From the NCBI RefSeq assembly GCF_039645585.1, contig NZ_CP147915.1, forward strand, positions 1,178,001 to 1,242,000: a DNA stretch of 64,000 nucleotides. The letters run 5' to 3'. The notes beneath the pieces were generated by a model. The model saw nothing but the letters and a program-made list of their open reading frames with translations. It did not search any database and was not told the DNA's origin. A program made the translations under genes and the position numbers. The DNA is from Sulfurimonas sp. HSL-1656 (lineage in GTDB: Bacteria; Campylobacterota; Campylobacteria; Campylobacterales; Sulfurimonadaceae). Below are positions 26,949-35,948 of this stretch, piece by piece; the first letter of the stretch is position 1; the number at the start of each line of letters is the position of its first letter.

Positions 26949-28192
26949 AGCCCAAAGTCTACTTCAAAACCTTCGGCTGCCGTACCAACGTCTTCGATAC
27001 GCAGGTGATGATGGGACGGCTGCGTGACTTCGAAGTGACGGAGGATGAATCGGCGGCGGATATCGTCGTCGTCAACTCCTGTACGGTCACCAACGGGGCC
27101 GATACGGGCGTGCGGGGCTACATCAACGCCCAGGAGCGTGCGGGGCGGACCGTCATGCTGACGGGGTGCGGGGCGCATACCAAGGGTGAATCCCTCTTCG
27201 AAAAAGGGAAGGTCCAGGGCGTCTTCGGGCAGTCCGAGAAGGCGAAGATCAACGAACTGCTGCAGCGCAAGACCCGCTTCTACGAACTGGGCGACCTGGA
27301 GTTTATCGACAACAACGTCGTCGAGCAGTTCGTCGGCAAAAGCCGCGCCTTCATCAAGATCCAGGAGGGGTGCAGCTTCCGCTGCAGCTACTGCATCATC
27401 CCCTTTGTACGCGGCGATGCGCGCAGCGTCGACGAGCAGGTAATTCTGGAACAGGTTGCCAAGCTGGCCGCGAACGGTTTCGGCGAGTTCATCCTGACGG
27501 GGACGAACATCGGCAGCTACGGTCAGGGTGAGAACCGCTCCATCGCGACCCTGCTGCAGAAGATGAGCCTCATCCGCGGCGTACGCCGTATCCGCCTGGG
27601 GTCGCTCGAACCGGTGCAGATCACCGACGCGTTCAAGGAGCTCCTGGACGAGCCGTGGCTGGAACGCCACCTCCACATCGCCCTGCAGCACACTTCGAAA
27701 GAGATGCTCAAACTGATGAACCGCCGCAACAAGTTCGACGAGGACCTGAAGCTCTTTTCCGAGCTGGCCGCGAAGGGCTTCGCGCTGGGCACGGACTTTA
27801 TCGTCGGGCACCCCGGCGAGACGCAGGAACGTTGGGACGAGGCGTGGAGACACCTGCAGCAGCTGCCGCTGACGCACGTGCACGCCTTTACCTACTCCAA
27901 GCGCGACGGCACGCCCTCGGCGACGATGAAACCCGAGATCAGCGGGGCCGTCGCCAAAGAGCGGCTCGCACAACTGACGGCCCTGGTGGACGCCAACAAC
28001 CTTGCGTTCCGGCGCAATCACTGCACGGACCTGGACGTGCTCGTCGAGTCCGTGACGGAAGAGGGGCGCTACCAGGGATACGACCAGTATTACAACAAGA
28101 TTCTCATCGACAGTGAGGCCGATCTCGTGGGTAACTGGATCCGGATCGAATCCGCCACGGCCGAAGAGGAGTACAATCATGCAGTCGTCTGA
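26945..28192 (+). CDS. mtaB: tRNA t6A37 methylthiotransferase
   Basis: A 415-residue radical-SAM methylthiotransferase that makes ms2t6A at position 37 of ANN-decoding tRNAs. N-terminal UPF0004 domain cysteines are in FGCRTNVFDT, NSCTVTN and LTGCGAHT; the SAM cluster is CSFRCSYC (CxxxCxxC). Overlaps mscS by four bases. The position between mscS and the ftsH-like gene is shared with Helicobacter. Confidence 0.93.
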   Translation: MKPKVYFKTFGCRTNVFDTQVMMGRLRDFEVTEDESAADIVVVNSCTVTNGADTGVRGYINAQERAGRTVMLTGCGAHTKGESLFEKGKVQGVFGQSEKAKINELLQRKTRFYELGDLEFIDNNVVEQFVGKSRAFIKIQEGCSFRCSYCIIPFVRGDARSVDEQVILEQVAKLAANGFGEFILTGTNIGSYGQGENRSIATLLQKMSLIRGVRRIRLGSLEPVQITDAFKELLDEPWLERHLHIALQHTSKEMLKLMNRRNKFDEDLKLFSELAAKGFALGTDFIVGHPGETQERWDEAWRHLQQLPLTHVHAFTYSKRDGTPSATMKPEISGAVAKERLAQLTALVDANNLAFRRNHCTDLDVLVESVTEEGRYQGYDQYYNKILIDSEADLVGNWIRIESATAEEEYNHAVV

Positions 28193-29816
28193 CAAAGCAA
28201 AGTGGATCATCGCCGCCTCGGCGGTGCTGCTTATCGCGCTGACCCTTTTTGCGTTTTTGCGCGATACCACCAAACCGATCAGCCGTGACCAGCTCAACAC
28301 GCTGATCGCCTCGGGCGATCTGAAGCAGGTCGTTGAGCGGGAAAGTTCCTACCTGCTGCGCAGCGCCGAGGGGCGCTTCAGCATCATCAAGTCCCAGGTG
28401 CCTGCCGGAACTTTCGATGCCTACGTCGTCAAAACGGAGGAGGGCGGTGCCGTTGTCATCGCCATTCTGAGCCTCATCATTATTTTGGGGGCGGCGTCGC
28501 TGCTATTGCGCTACTGGATGAAGCACCGCCGACTGCCGGGTGCACCGGTCAAGTCGGCACAGGGGGCGCCGGAACAGACTTACCGCGTCCAGCCGGTCGT
28601 CTCCGACGTGACGTTCAGCGACATCGGCGGCATCAGCGACGTCAAGGAGGAGCTTGAGGAGATCATCGACTTCCTCAAGAATCCCCAGCGCTACCGCAGT
28701 TTCGGGGCGCGTCTGCCCAAGGGCGTCCTGCTGGTCGGCCCTCCGGGTGTCGGTAAGACGATGATCGCCAAGGCGGTTGCCGCCGAGGCGAATGCGCCCT
28801 TTTACTACCAGAGTGCCTCCTCCTTCGTACACATCTATGTCGGGATGGGGGCCAAACGGGTCAGTGAGCTCTTCCGTGCCGCCGCGTCCAACGCCCCGGC
28901 CATCATCTTTATCGACGAAATCGATGCCGTCGGCAAGGTGCGCGACGGCGGCAGCAACGAGGAGCGCGAAGCGACCCTGAACCAGCTGCTCACCGAGATG
29001 GACGGTTTTACGGATTCCAGCGGCATCATCGTTATCGCCGCAACGAACAAGATCGAGGTGCTCGACCCGGCACTCTTGCGCGCGGGCCGCTTCGACCGCC
29101 GTATCTTCGTCGATCTTCCGACACCGGCCGAGCGCGAGGCGATCATCGCCAAATACCTCGAGAAGATCCCCCACAGCGTCGATGCAAAAGCGATCGCGGA
29201 GATCACCGTCGGTTTCAACGGCGCGGCACTGGCGGCACTGGTGAACGAAGCGGCATTGCACTCCCTGCGCCACCGCCAGATCCACGTCCGCATGGAGGAT
29301 ATCCTGGCCGTCAAGGACAAGGTCGCCTACGGCAAGAAGCGCCTGCCGATTCTCAACGATGAGCAGAAAGAGTGCCGGGCGACCTACCTTGCCGCCAAAG
29401 CCGTCGCCGCCACCTGGTTCGACCTTCCTTTCGAGAAAGTCATGCTGGGGAGCGAGAGCATCCGTCCGGCGCTCTCCGAACCGCTGATGCGCCACGAGAT
29501 CGAGTCGCACGTCCGTATGCTGCTCGCCGGCAAGATCATGTGCGACATCCGCTACCGCGAACACACCTCCAGTGCAAAGGACGACATCAACGCCGCACTG
29601 ACGCTGGCCAAAGCGATGCTCTTCGAGTACGGCATGGGCGATTCGCTCCTGCCGCCGCAGGAGGCGCTGCCGCAGATGCTTGAACGCCTCGAGACGGAGA
29701 CGCGGGCACTGCTGGAGGGGAAAACGGCCCTGGTGGACGGGATCGTCGATGTGCTGTTAGAGCGCGAAAGCATCTCCAAAGAGGAGATCAAAGCCCGGAT
29801 CGATGCGGTTTTATAG
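28179..29816 (+). CDS. FtsH-like AAA+ protein lacking the protease HEXXH motif
   Basis: A 545-residue membrane-anchored AAA+ protein of FtsH plan: membrane helices at about 10-30 and 90-112 flank a small extracytoplasmic domain, and the AAA module has GPPGVGKT (about 187), IIFIDEIDA, and the arginine-finger region RAGRFDRR. In the peptidase region the zinc motif HEAGH is replaced by residues around TYLAAKA (about 400), so it should lack proteolysis, although the later [11 protein letters not shown] and YGMGD segments persist. Start at 28179 with GAGGAG, overlapping mtaB by 14 bases. It may act as an unfoldase, or partner a true FtsH encoded elsewhere. Confidence 0.9.
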   Translation: MQSSDKAKWIIAASAVLLIALTLFAFLRDTTKPISRDQLNTLIASGDLKQVVERESSYLLRSAEGRFSIIKSQVPAGTFDAYVVKTEEGGAVVIAILSLIIILGAASLLLRYWMKHRRLPGAPVKSAQGAPEQTYRVQPVVSDVTFSDIGGISDVKEELEEIIDFLKNPQRYRSFGARLPKGVLLVGPPGVGKTMIAKAVAAEANAPFYYQSASSFVHIYVGMGAKRVSELFRAAASNAPAIIFIDEIDAVGKVRDGGSNEEREATLNQLLTEMDGFTDSSGIIVIAATNKIEVLDPALLRAGRFDRRIFVDLPTPAEREAIIAKYLEKIPHSVDAKAIAEITVGFNGAALAALVNEAALHSLRHRQIHVRMEDILAVKDKVAYGKKRLPILNDEQKECRATYLAAKAVAATWFDLPFEKVMLGSESIRPALSEPLMRHEIESHVRMLLAGKIMCDIRYREHTSSAKDDINAALTLAKAMLFEYGMGDSLLPPQEALPQMLERLETETRALLEGKTALVDGIVDVLLERESISKEEIKARIDAVL

Positions 29817-30315
29817 CGGTTTCTGTCTCAAAGACGAATCGGCCTTCTTCACGCCGTGGCTGCTGCAAAACGACTTCACGGTTGCGGGGTTCAGCTACGG
29901 GGCCATCAAGGCGCTCTATGATGTGCTGCAGAGCGACCGGCGCATCGACACGCTGCAGCTCTTTTCGCCGGCGTACTTCTGCAACAAGCCCGACAGCTTC
30001 AAGCGGCTGCAGATGAAAGGGTACAAACGCGACAGCGCGGCGTACCGCGCGCGTTTTATCGAGAGCTGTTTCGCACCGTATCCTGTCAGGGACGTCACGG
30101 TCTACGACGAGGGCGAAGAGGCGCTCGAAGAGCTGCTGGGTTACCCCTGGCCCGAAAAGCTGCTGCGGGAGCTGAACGAACGGGGCGTCAGGATCGAAGT
30201 CTACCTCGGCGGCAAAGATGCCGTTATCGATGCCGAAGCGGCGCGGGCGTTTTTCAAACCCTATGCCACTATATACTATTTTAAAGAGTACAACCACTTT
30301 TTGCAAGGAGCATAA
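29803..30315 (+). CDS. bioV: Pimeloyl-ACP methyl ester esterase BioV
   Basis: A 170-residue alpha/beta-hydrolase of the short BioV type found in Campylobacterota, which frees pimeloyl-ACP from its methyl ester for biotin synthesis. The nucleophile elbow is GFSYG (Ser near 32), the acid is Asp in GGKDAVID and the base is His in EYNHFL. It overlaps the ftsH-like gene by 14 bases. Biotin is also the cofactor of the guanidine carboxylase in this window. Confidence 0.85.
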   Translation: MRFYSGFCLKDESAFFTPWLLQNDFTVAGFSYGAIKALYDVLQSDRRIDTLQLFSPAYFCNKPDSFKRLQMKGYKRDSAAYRARFIESCFAPYPVRDVTVYDEGEEALEELLGYPWPEKLLRELNERGVRIEVYLGGKDAVIDAEAARAFFKPYATIYYFKEYNHFLQGA

Positions 30316-30316
30316 T

Positions 30317-30850
<534 letters not shown>

Positions 30851-30913
30851 ACGCGGAGAGCCTCCGGTACATTCCTGGCATTTGGAGAACGGTAGTACCT
30901 TGGAAGGAATTAG

Positions 30914-31297
30914 TTAGGCATAGTATCTAATGACTACCGTCACCAGCATACCCAATAGGAATGATGAAAAGGTTATTATGAGCCTAAAACCCACCATTGG
31001 TGTAAACAGGTTCTCCGGTCTGAGCATATGCGAAATTGCGGCATCAACTTTACCGACCAGATAACCGGATGAGAATAGTGCAATGACGGATGCGTACTCT
31101 GCAAACTCGGCTTTTTGTCCTGCGCTATAAGGGGTGAGAAAAATCCCGACCACCCAGCCAATTGCACCGCCGAGAATCACCAGCCCAAGATTGATGGGCA
31201 CGTCTGACGGTTCTTTCTTGACCCTGGTCGATAGCCAGCCTATCAGTGCATATACAGACAAGATCACTATACCGCTCATTATTAATTTGATGTTCAT
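30914..31297 (-). CDS. Small multi-pass membrane protein, hypothetical
   Basis: A 127-residue protein with about three membrane helices (residues 5-22, 37-56, 100-124) and no recognised family. Base composition is AT-richer than the core genes, and the neighbours are other unshared small genes, suggesting a recently acquired patch. AAGGA precedes the ATG on the minus strand. Confidence 0.6.
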   Translation of the reverse strand: MNIKLIMSGIVILSVYALIGWLSTRVKKEPSDVPINLGLVILGGAIGWVVGIFLTPYSAGQKAEFAEYASVIALFSSGYLVGKVDAAISHMLRPENLFTPMVGFRLIITFSSFLLGMLVTVVIRYYA

Positions 31298-31328
31298 ATC
31301 TTTCCTTTTGTATAACGTTGAAAATGAG

Positions 31329-31360
31329 CAATCAAAAAGCTACCCGCGGGTTTTTGATTG
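31329..31360. terminator. Bidirectional intrinsic-terminator-like hairpin
   Basis: CAATCAAAAA at 31329-31338 is perfectly complementary to TTTTTGATTG at 31351-31360, with the palindrome CCCGCGGG in the loop region. The A-run/T-run arrangement makes it symmetric. It probably ends the lipoprotein transcript (minus strand) before the small membrane-protein gene. Confidence 0.6.
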
Positions 31361-31456
31361 GTCTCCTCTGATAAGTTGGTCTATGTATGACAAGCTTGTT
31401 CATTTTTACGTAATTCATCAGTTGGAATGGTGTAAATAGGGGGTAGTTTAGTATTT

Positions 31457-31945
31457 TTACTTGTTAACTATTTTGCCCAGACTCCCCTCAACAATTTCAC
31501 CTGCTGAGTTTTCGAGCCAAACACTGGAACCGGATTCGGACAGTTTTCCTCTGACAGTATAGGTTTCACCGGCTTCCGGCGTAAAAATAAACTCTTTGAT
31601 TACACTCATATCGTCTCCGAAAAGAAGTTGTGCATCTGTCGGGAAAAACACCAATCCCTTCAAAGTCAATTTTTGCTTTTTGGGCACTACTTCTCTAGAA
31701 ACTATGCTGGGGGTAAAGCGCATTCCCTGGCCATAGTTATCCATACGTGTTTTTCCCCAGCTTTGCTGAACATGATTGTCATCAATTTTATAGAGTAAGA
31801 AGAAATGTGCACTGGTGTCCTCTTTATTCGTAAAAGAGTCATTGATAGTCGATGTATTGCCATTATAGTTTTCAGGAATTGGTTGATAGGTAGAAAAACA
31901 CCCTGAAAGGACTACGGCTAAAACCGTCATTGCTATTTTTTTCAT
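31457..31945 (-). CDS. Putative lipoprotein, hypothetical
   Basis: A 162-residue protein with a lipoprotein signal peptide: MKKIAMTVLAVVLSGC, Cys16 being the lipidation site. The rest is a soluble, beta-rich domain of unknown function. The start at 31945 has AGGAG five bases upstream; the frame is open for 17 more codons without a ribosome site. Low-GC codons mark it as part of the accessory patch. Confidence 0.7.
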   Translation of the reverse strand: MKKIAMTVLAVVLSGCFSTYQPIPENYNGNTSTINDSFTNKEDTSAHFFLLYKIDDNHVQQSWGKTRMDNYGQGMRFTPSIVSREVVPKKQKLTLKGLVFFPTDAQLLFGDDMSVIKEFIFTPEAGETYTVRGKLSESGSSVWLENSAGEIVEGSLGKIVNK

Positions 31946-32233
31946 TTTTTCTCCTGCACTGTAAGTCTGATGCAGTGACTGTTTATCAGCAGACATGTTT
32001 GTGTACTATAGAGCATTTTTATTTAGAGATTACTGTAGTAAATAAAACAAAATAAAATTAATTATCTTTAATGTGATGCTTGAGCGAGGATAATACTGCA
32101 AGATGAACTATAGATTTCGGTACATGATAGTATCTTCACTTGCCTGGCAATGTACCTTCTAATGGATCTACAGATAAGTTGGATGACAGAAAACTTTATG
32201 AGGAAAGCACCATGTAGAGAACAAAGAAAGTCT
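31946..32233. other. AT-rich non-coding stretch
   Basis: 288 bases with no acceptable gene. It contains GGTACAT and ATGTACC about 22 bases apart near 32120-32155, and the likely promoter of the lipoprotein gene at its left end. No riboswitch, tRNA or mobile-element end was recognised. Confidence 0.5.
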
Positions 32234-32731
32234 CTATATATGCGCTGTACCAAGCTTCTTCTCCCAAAACTGCGCGCTGCCCGCCTCGGGGTCGAGCTCG
32301 TAGGCGGCGAAGCCGAATTTCCTGTAGGCACCCTGTGCGACCGCGTTATTGCCAAGAACCTCGAGGGTGATTTTGCAGCACCCTTTTTCAGTTGCGATCT
32401 CCTCAACCTTTTCCAGCAGTTTCTGGCTGATGCCAAGTCCCCTGTACTCTGGTAGAACGGCGATGTCGTGGATATTGACGAGGGGTTTGCAGGCGAACGT
32501 AGAGAAACCCTCGAAACAGTTGGCCAGACCCGCCGCTTCTCCGTCGACGTAGGCAATGACGGAGAAGGCGTAGGGGCGTTTGGCGAGTTCTGACACCAGG
32601 TTGGCTTTAACCGTCTCTTTGAGCGGGTTTCCGCCGCCCATAGGGTCATGCGCATAGGCGTCGAGCAGCATCGGAATGTCGGCCCTGTGCTTTTCATTCC
32701 AATAGTCTGCTTTTTCGATTTGAATGTTCAT
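32234..32731 (-). CDS. GNAT-family N-acetyltransferase
   Basis: A 165-residue acetyltransferase with the acetyl-CoA-binding loop in VLPEYRGLGISQKLLEKV (Q/RxxGxG/A type) and the C-terminal NAVAQGAYRKFGF motif. Substrate unknown. GC content is closer to the core genes than that of the two genes before it. Divergent from the 32825 gene. Confidence 0.85.
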   Translation of the reverse strand: MNIQIEKADYWNEKHRADIPMLLDAYAHDPMGGGNPLKETVKANLVSELAKRPYAFSVIAYVDGEAAGLANCFEGFSTFACKPLVNIHDIAVLPEYRGLGISQKLLEKVEEIATEKGCCKITLEVLGNNAVAQGAYRKFGFAAYELDPEAGSAQFWEKKLGTAHI

Positions 32732-32824
32732 TATTTACCTTATGATCGCAGTTGTATATGTTAAATATTGTGCACGCGAATATGTTATGCATATTTTAGT
32801 GCAACGAAAGTAAAAAGGAAAATA

Positions 32825-33151
32825 ATGACCTGCAAACTCCACGAGGTAATCGATTTTGTCCGCCAGTACCATCTGCTCGACGACCTGAGTGATGAAGATA
32901 TCGAAACCTACTTCCACACCTTTCACCATGCCTGCAAATGGGACAAAGAGATCCACTCCCACGACATCGACTGTGATGAGATCGGGATCATCGTCGACAA
33001 GACGAAGGAAGTGCTGGATGAAGCCTACGATCATGAATATACCATACCGCAGATCTATGAGGTTGCCAAGGCTTTCTGCGGCGTCTTTGACGCGGCGAAA
33101 GCGCCCAAGGCGCCCGTACCGTTCGTTATCGTCCTTCTGACAAGACTCTAA
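32825..33151 (+). CDS. Hypothetical acidic protein, 108 aa
   Basis: A soluble, acidic, His-rich protein with no recognised family. Clusters such as YFHTFHHACKWDKEIHSHDIDC (residues about 28-48) could bind metal, which is a guess from composition only. Start at 32825 with AAAGGA upstream. Confidence 0.6.
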   Translation: MTCKLHEVIDFVRQYHLLDDLSDEDIETYFHTFHHACKWDKEIHSHDIDCDEIGIIVDKTKEVLDEAYDHEYTIPQIYEVAKAFCGVFDAAKAPKAPVPFVIVLLTRL

Positions 33152-33232
33152 CCCGTACTTTCATACGAAACAGGCTCCCTTGCGGGGGCTGTTCCATCAA
33201 ACTATTTATCGAAATATATAACCGTTGAAGCG

Positions 33233-34009
33233 CTAGAGCGCGAGGCGTATGCCGACGGGACAGTGGTCCGAGCCTTCGATGTCCTGGAGGATGAAGGCGT
33301 CTTCGAGCACCTCCGTAAGGTCGTCGGAGATGAAGAAGTAGTCGATGCGCCACCCCACGTTCTTTGTGCGTGCGCTGAAGCGGTAGGACCACCAGCTGTA
33401 CTCCTCTTCGATATCGCCGTGCACGTAGCGGAAGGTGTCGATGTAGCCGTGTTCGATGAGTTTGTCGATCCAGGCGCGCTCCTCGGGGAGGAAGCCGGAG
33501 GTCTTGGCATTGGACTTGGGGTTCTTGAGGTCAATTTCCCGGTGGGCCGTATTGACGTCTCCGCAGATGACGATGCTTTTCCCTTCGTCGCGCAGCGCGT
33601 CGCAGTAGGTGAGAAACTTCTCGTAAAAGGCCATCTTGTACGCGAGGCGTTCCTCGTCTTTCTGCCCGTTGGGGAAGTAGACGTTGAAGAGGGTGAAATC
33701 ATCGTAGTCATGCTGGATGATGCGCCCTTCGTGCTCGCTGTCGATGTCGAGGCAGAACTCGGAGGAGTCGGGAACGAGGTGTGAGAAGGTTGCCGTGCCG
33801 GAGTAGCCTTTTCGCTCGCCGCTGTTGATGGTCAGTGTCGCGTAGCTGGTGTCGAAGAGGTCGTCGGGGAACTGGGATGCAGTGGCTTTGATCTCTTGGA
33901 GACAGAGGATATCCGGACGGCGTTCATCGACCCATTTGAGTGCCTGCTTGTTGGCGACGGCGCGGATTCCGTTGACGTTCCATGAAAGTATTTCGATTGT
34001 ATCGGACAT
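33233..34009 (-). CDS. xth: Exodeoxyribonuclease III
   Basis: AP endonuclease/3'-exonuclease of base-excision repair, 258 residues. Motifs: SWNVNGIRA, LQEIKA (metal Glu), GDVNTAH (catalytic Asp-Asn) and GSDHCPVGI (Asp-His). Possibly co-transcribed with, and downstream of, the dehydrogenase genes after a 54-base gap. Confidence 0.95.
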   Translation of the reverse strand: MSDTIEILSWNVNGIRAVANKQALKWVDERRPDILCLQEIKATASQFPDDLFDTSYATLTINSGERKGYSGTATFSHLVPDSSEFCLDIDSEHEGRIIQHDYDDFTLFNVYFPNGQKDEERLAYKMAFYEKFLTYCDALRDEGKSIVICGDVNTAHREIDLKNPKSNAKTSGFLPEERAWIDKLIEHGYIDTFRYVHGDIEEEYSWWSYRFSARTKNVGWRIDYFFISDDLTEVLEDAFILQDIEGSDHCPVGIRLAL

Positions 34010-34063
34010 AAAATGTACCTTGTGAGAGCAGGGGAGAGGCGCATGACGCGCCCCGTGTAGTCG

Positions 34064-34948
34064 TTAGACGAAGTTGACCTTGGAAACGTGGTGCTTGAGG
34101 CCGAGTTCGGCCGGGGTACAGCCCAGGGCCAGACCAACCATCTGCTGCATGTGCAGGACCGGCATCTTGACGTCGCGGCCGACGGCATGGCCGGCGTGCT
34201 CGTACTGGGTGTCGAGTTTCAGGTGACACAGCGGGCAGGGCGTGACCATCCAGTCCGCGTTGGCATCCATCGCACCCATCAGGGCTTTACCGGTGAGCAG
34301 GGCAGCCGTTTTCGGTGCCTGGAGCTCTGCGTGGAAACCGCAGCACTTGTTCTTCTCTTCATAGTCGACGTTGACGCCGCCCAGGGTGACAATGAGGTCG
34401 TCCAGGGAGTTCGGGTTGTACGGGTTTTCCGCTTTGCCGTGCGTTTCGTTCTGCAGCTCGGACGGGCGGATGTTGTGACAACCGTAGAACGGCGCGATGT
34501 TGAACTGAGAGAGCGGTGTAACGACCTTCTCCCCCAGCGTCTCGAGACCGAAGTCGTCGATGATCGCGTAGAGGAAGTGGGTGATCTCGGAGGTACCCTT
34601 GTACTCCAGGCCGACTTCGGCGAGTTTTTCGTTGACGCGGGCTTTGAGCTCCGGGTCGTTGTCGAGACGGTGTTTCGTCATCGCCGTGTTGAGCTGGCAG
34701 GTATTACAGATGGTGACCATCGTCATGCCGCGGGACTCGGCGTAGCAGATGTTGCGCGCGTTGAGGACAAGCGACAGGAAATCGTCATAGTCCTGCAGGT
34801 GGGATGCGCCGCAGCAGGTCGCTTCGGAAAGCTCAACGAGTTCGATCCCGAGCTTTTCGGCGACGGCGTACGTCGACATCAGCTGCTCCGGCGTACTCTC
34901 CTTGGCGGTACATCCTGTGAAGAGGGCGTATTTGAGTTTCTTTTCCAT
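34064..34948 (-). CDS. Succinate dehydrogenase/fumarate reductase HdrB-like (CCG-domain) anchor subunit
   Basis: A 294-residue protein with two cysteine-rich CCG domains: first CTAKE, CCGASH and CNTCQ, second YGCHN, CCGFHAE and CPLCH. It is the SdhE/MfrE-type subunit of non-classical complexes, related to heterodisulfide reductase subunit B and replacing heme-bearing membrane anchors. It lies nine bases downstream of the iron-sulfur subunit gene. It passes electrons between that subunit and menaquinone. Confidence 0.9.
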   Translation of the reverse strand: MEKKLKYALFTGCTAKESTPEQLMSTYAVAEKLGIELVELSEATCCGASHLQDYDDFLSLVLNARNICYAESRGMTMVTICNTCQLNTAMTKHRLDNDPELKARVNEKLAEVGLEYKGTSEITHFLYAIIDDFGLETLGEKVVTPLSQFNIAPFYGCHNIRPSELQNETHGKAENPYNPNSLDDLIVTLGGVNVDYEEKNKCCGFHAELQAPKTAALLTGKALMGAMDANADWMVTPCPLCHLKLDTQYEHAGHAVGRDVKMPVLHMQQMVGLALGCTPAELGLKHHVSKVNFV

Positions 34949-34957
34949 GACTTATCC

Positions 34958-35941
34958 TTAGAATTTGACCGTTGACGACGATTTGATCAGGGCCTTGACC
35001 TCGTCGAGTTTGTCCGATTTCGGCATGTTCCACGGCATGACAACTTTGCCGACCTTGAACATCTTGAATCCGACCTTGCCGTGTTTCATCAGCATCGGGA
35101 GCGTCCCCTCGGAGTAGCGGACGAGTTCCGCTTCATCCAGCAGGCCGTGCTTCTTGATGGAGTGCGCGAAGCCGACGGCGTGGCGTGTCGCGACGTTGTT
35201 GATGGCGACACCGTGCTCGAATACCTGGTTGTGCAGCTTCGTGATCTTTTCGATCGGGTTGACCTCTTTGGGGCAGACCTCCTGGCACTCGTAGCATTTG
35301 ACACAGTCCCAGACACCCTGGTCCGGCGCGTTGACGATGTCGAGGCGATCCAGCGTTGCTTTGTCGCGGACGTCGGCGTTGAAACGGTAAGCAGCGGCAA
35401 ACGCGGCAGGCCCGATATAGGAGTCGTTGTTTTCAAGCGACGGACAGGAGTAGTGACACAGGCCGCACTGGATACAGTAGTCGGCCTCGAGCAGCTGCGC
35501 TTCCTCTTTCGGCGTTACGAGGTTTTCGCTCTCCGGATGTTCGTCAATCTCGTCAATGAGGTAGGGCTTGACCTGCTCGTGCTTCTTCCAGAAGTCCTCT
35601 TTATCGATGATCATGTCTTTGACCGCGCGCTTGATGCTGAGCGGCTCGAGCGTCAGCTCGGTACCGAAGAGCTCGATCAGGTCGTTCATACGCTCTTTAC
35701 ACGCCAGGACGCCTTTGCCGTTGACTTTGATGGCACAGGCGCCGCAGATCCCGTGGCGGCAGCTGCGGCGGTAACTGAAGCTGCCGTCGACGTCCCACTT
35801 GATACGGTTGAGGATGTCGAGGACGACCTCTTCGGAGGTAACCTCCATCTCGATCGTCTTATAGTAGGGGAGGTAGTCCGTTTCCGAGTTGAAGCGGAAT
35901 ACGTTGAATGTAATGGTTTGTGTTGTAATCGTCGTCATCAT
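34958..35941 (-). CDS. sdhB: Succinate dehydrogenase/fumarate reductase iron-sulfur subunit
   Basis: A 327-residue ferredoxin-type subunit. The 2Fe-2S ligands are in CRHGICGAC plus the following Cys; two further clusters are in CIQCGLCHYSCP and CVKCYECQEVCP. The extended C-terminus (about 60 residues past the last cluster) matches the E-type enzymes. Middle gene of three. Confidence 0.93.
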   Translation of the reverse strand: MMTTITTQTITFNVFRFNSETDYLPYYKTIEMEVTSEEVVLDILNRIKWDVDGSFSYRRSCRHGICGACAIKVNGKGVLACKERMNDLIELFGTELTLEPLSIKRAVKDMIIDKEDFWKKHEQVKPYLIDEIDEHPESENLVTPKEEAQLLEADYCIQCGLCHYSCPSLENNDSYIGPAAFAAAYRFNADVRDKATLDRLDIVNAPDQGVWDCVKCYECQEVCPKEVNPIEKITKLHNQVFEHGVAINNVATRHAVGFAHSIKKHGLLDEAELVRYSEGTLPMLMKHGKVGFKMFKVGKVVMPWNMPKSDKLDEVKALIKSSSTVKF

Positions 35942-35948
35942 CGTCCCC

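Noticed and set aside
30913-30919. GTTAGGC overlapping a stop codon, reminiscent of an integron attC end
   Set aside because: No partner core site or imperfect palindrome lies within 60-140 bases, and no integrase is present.
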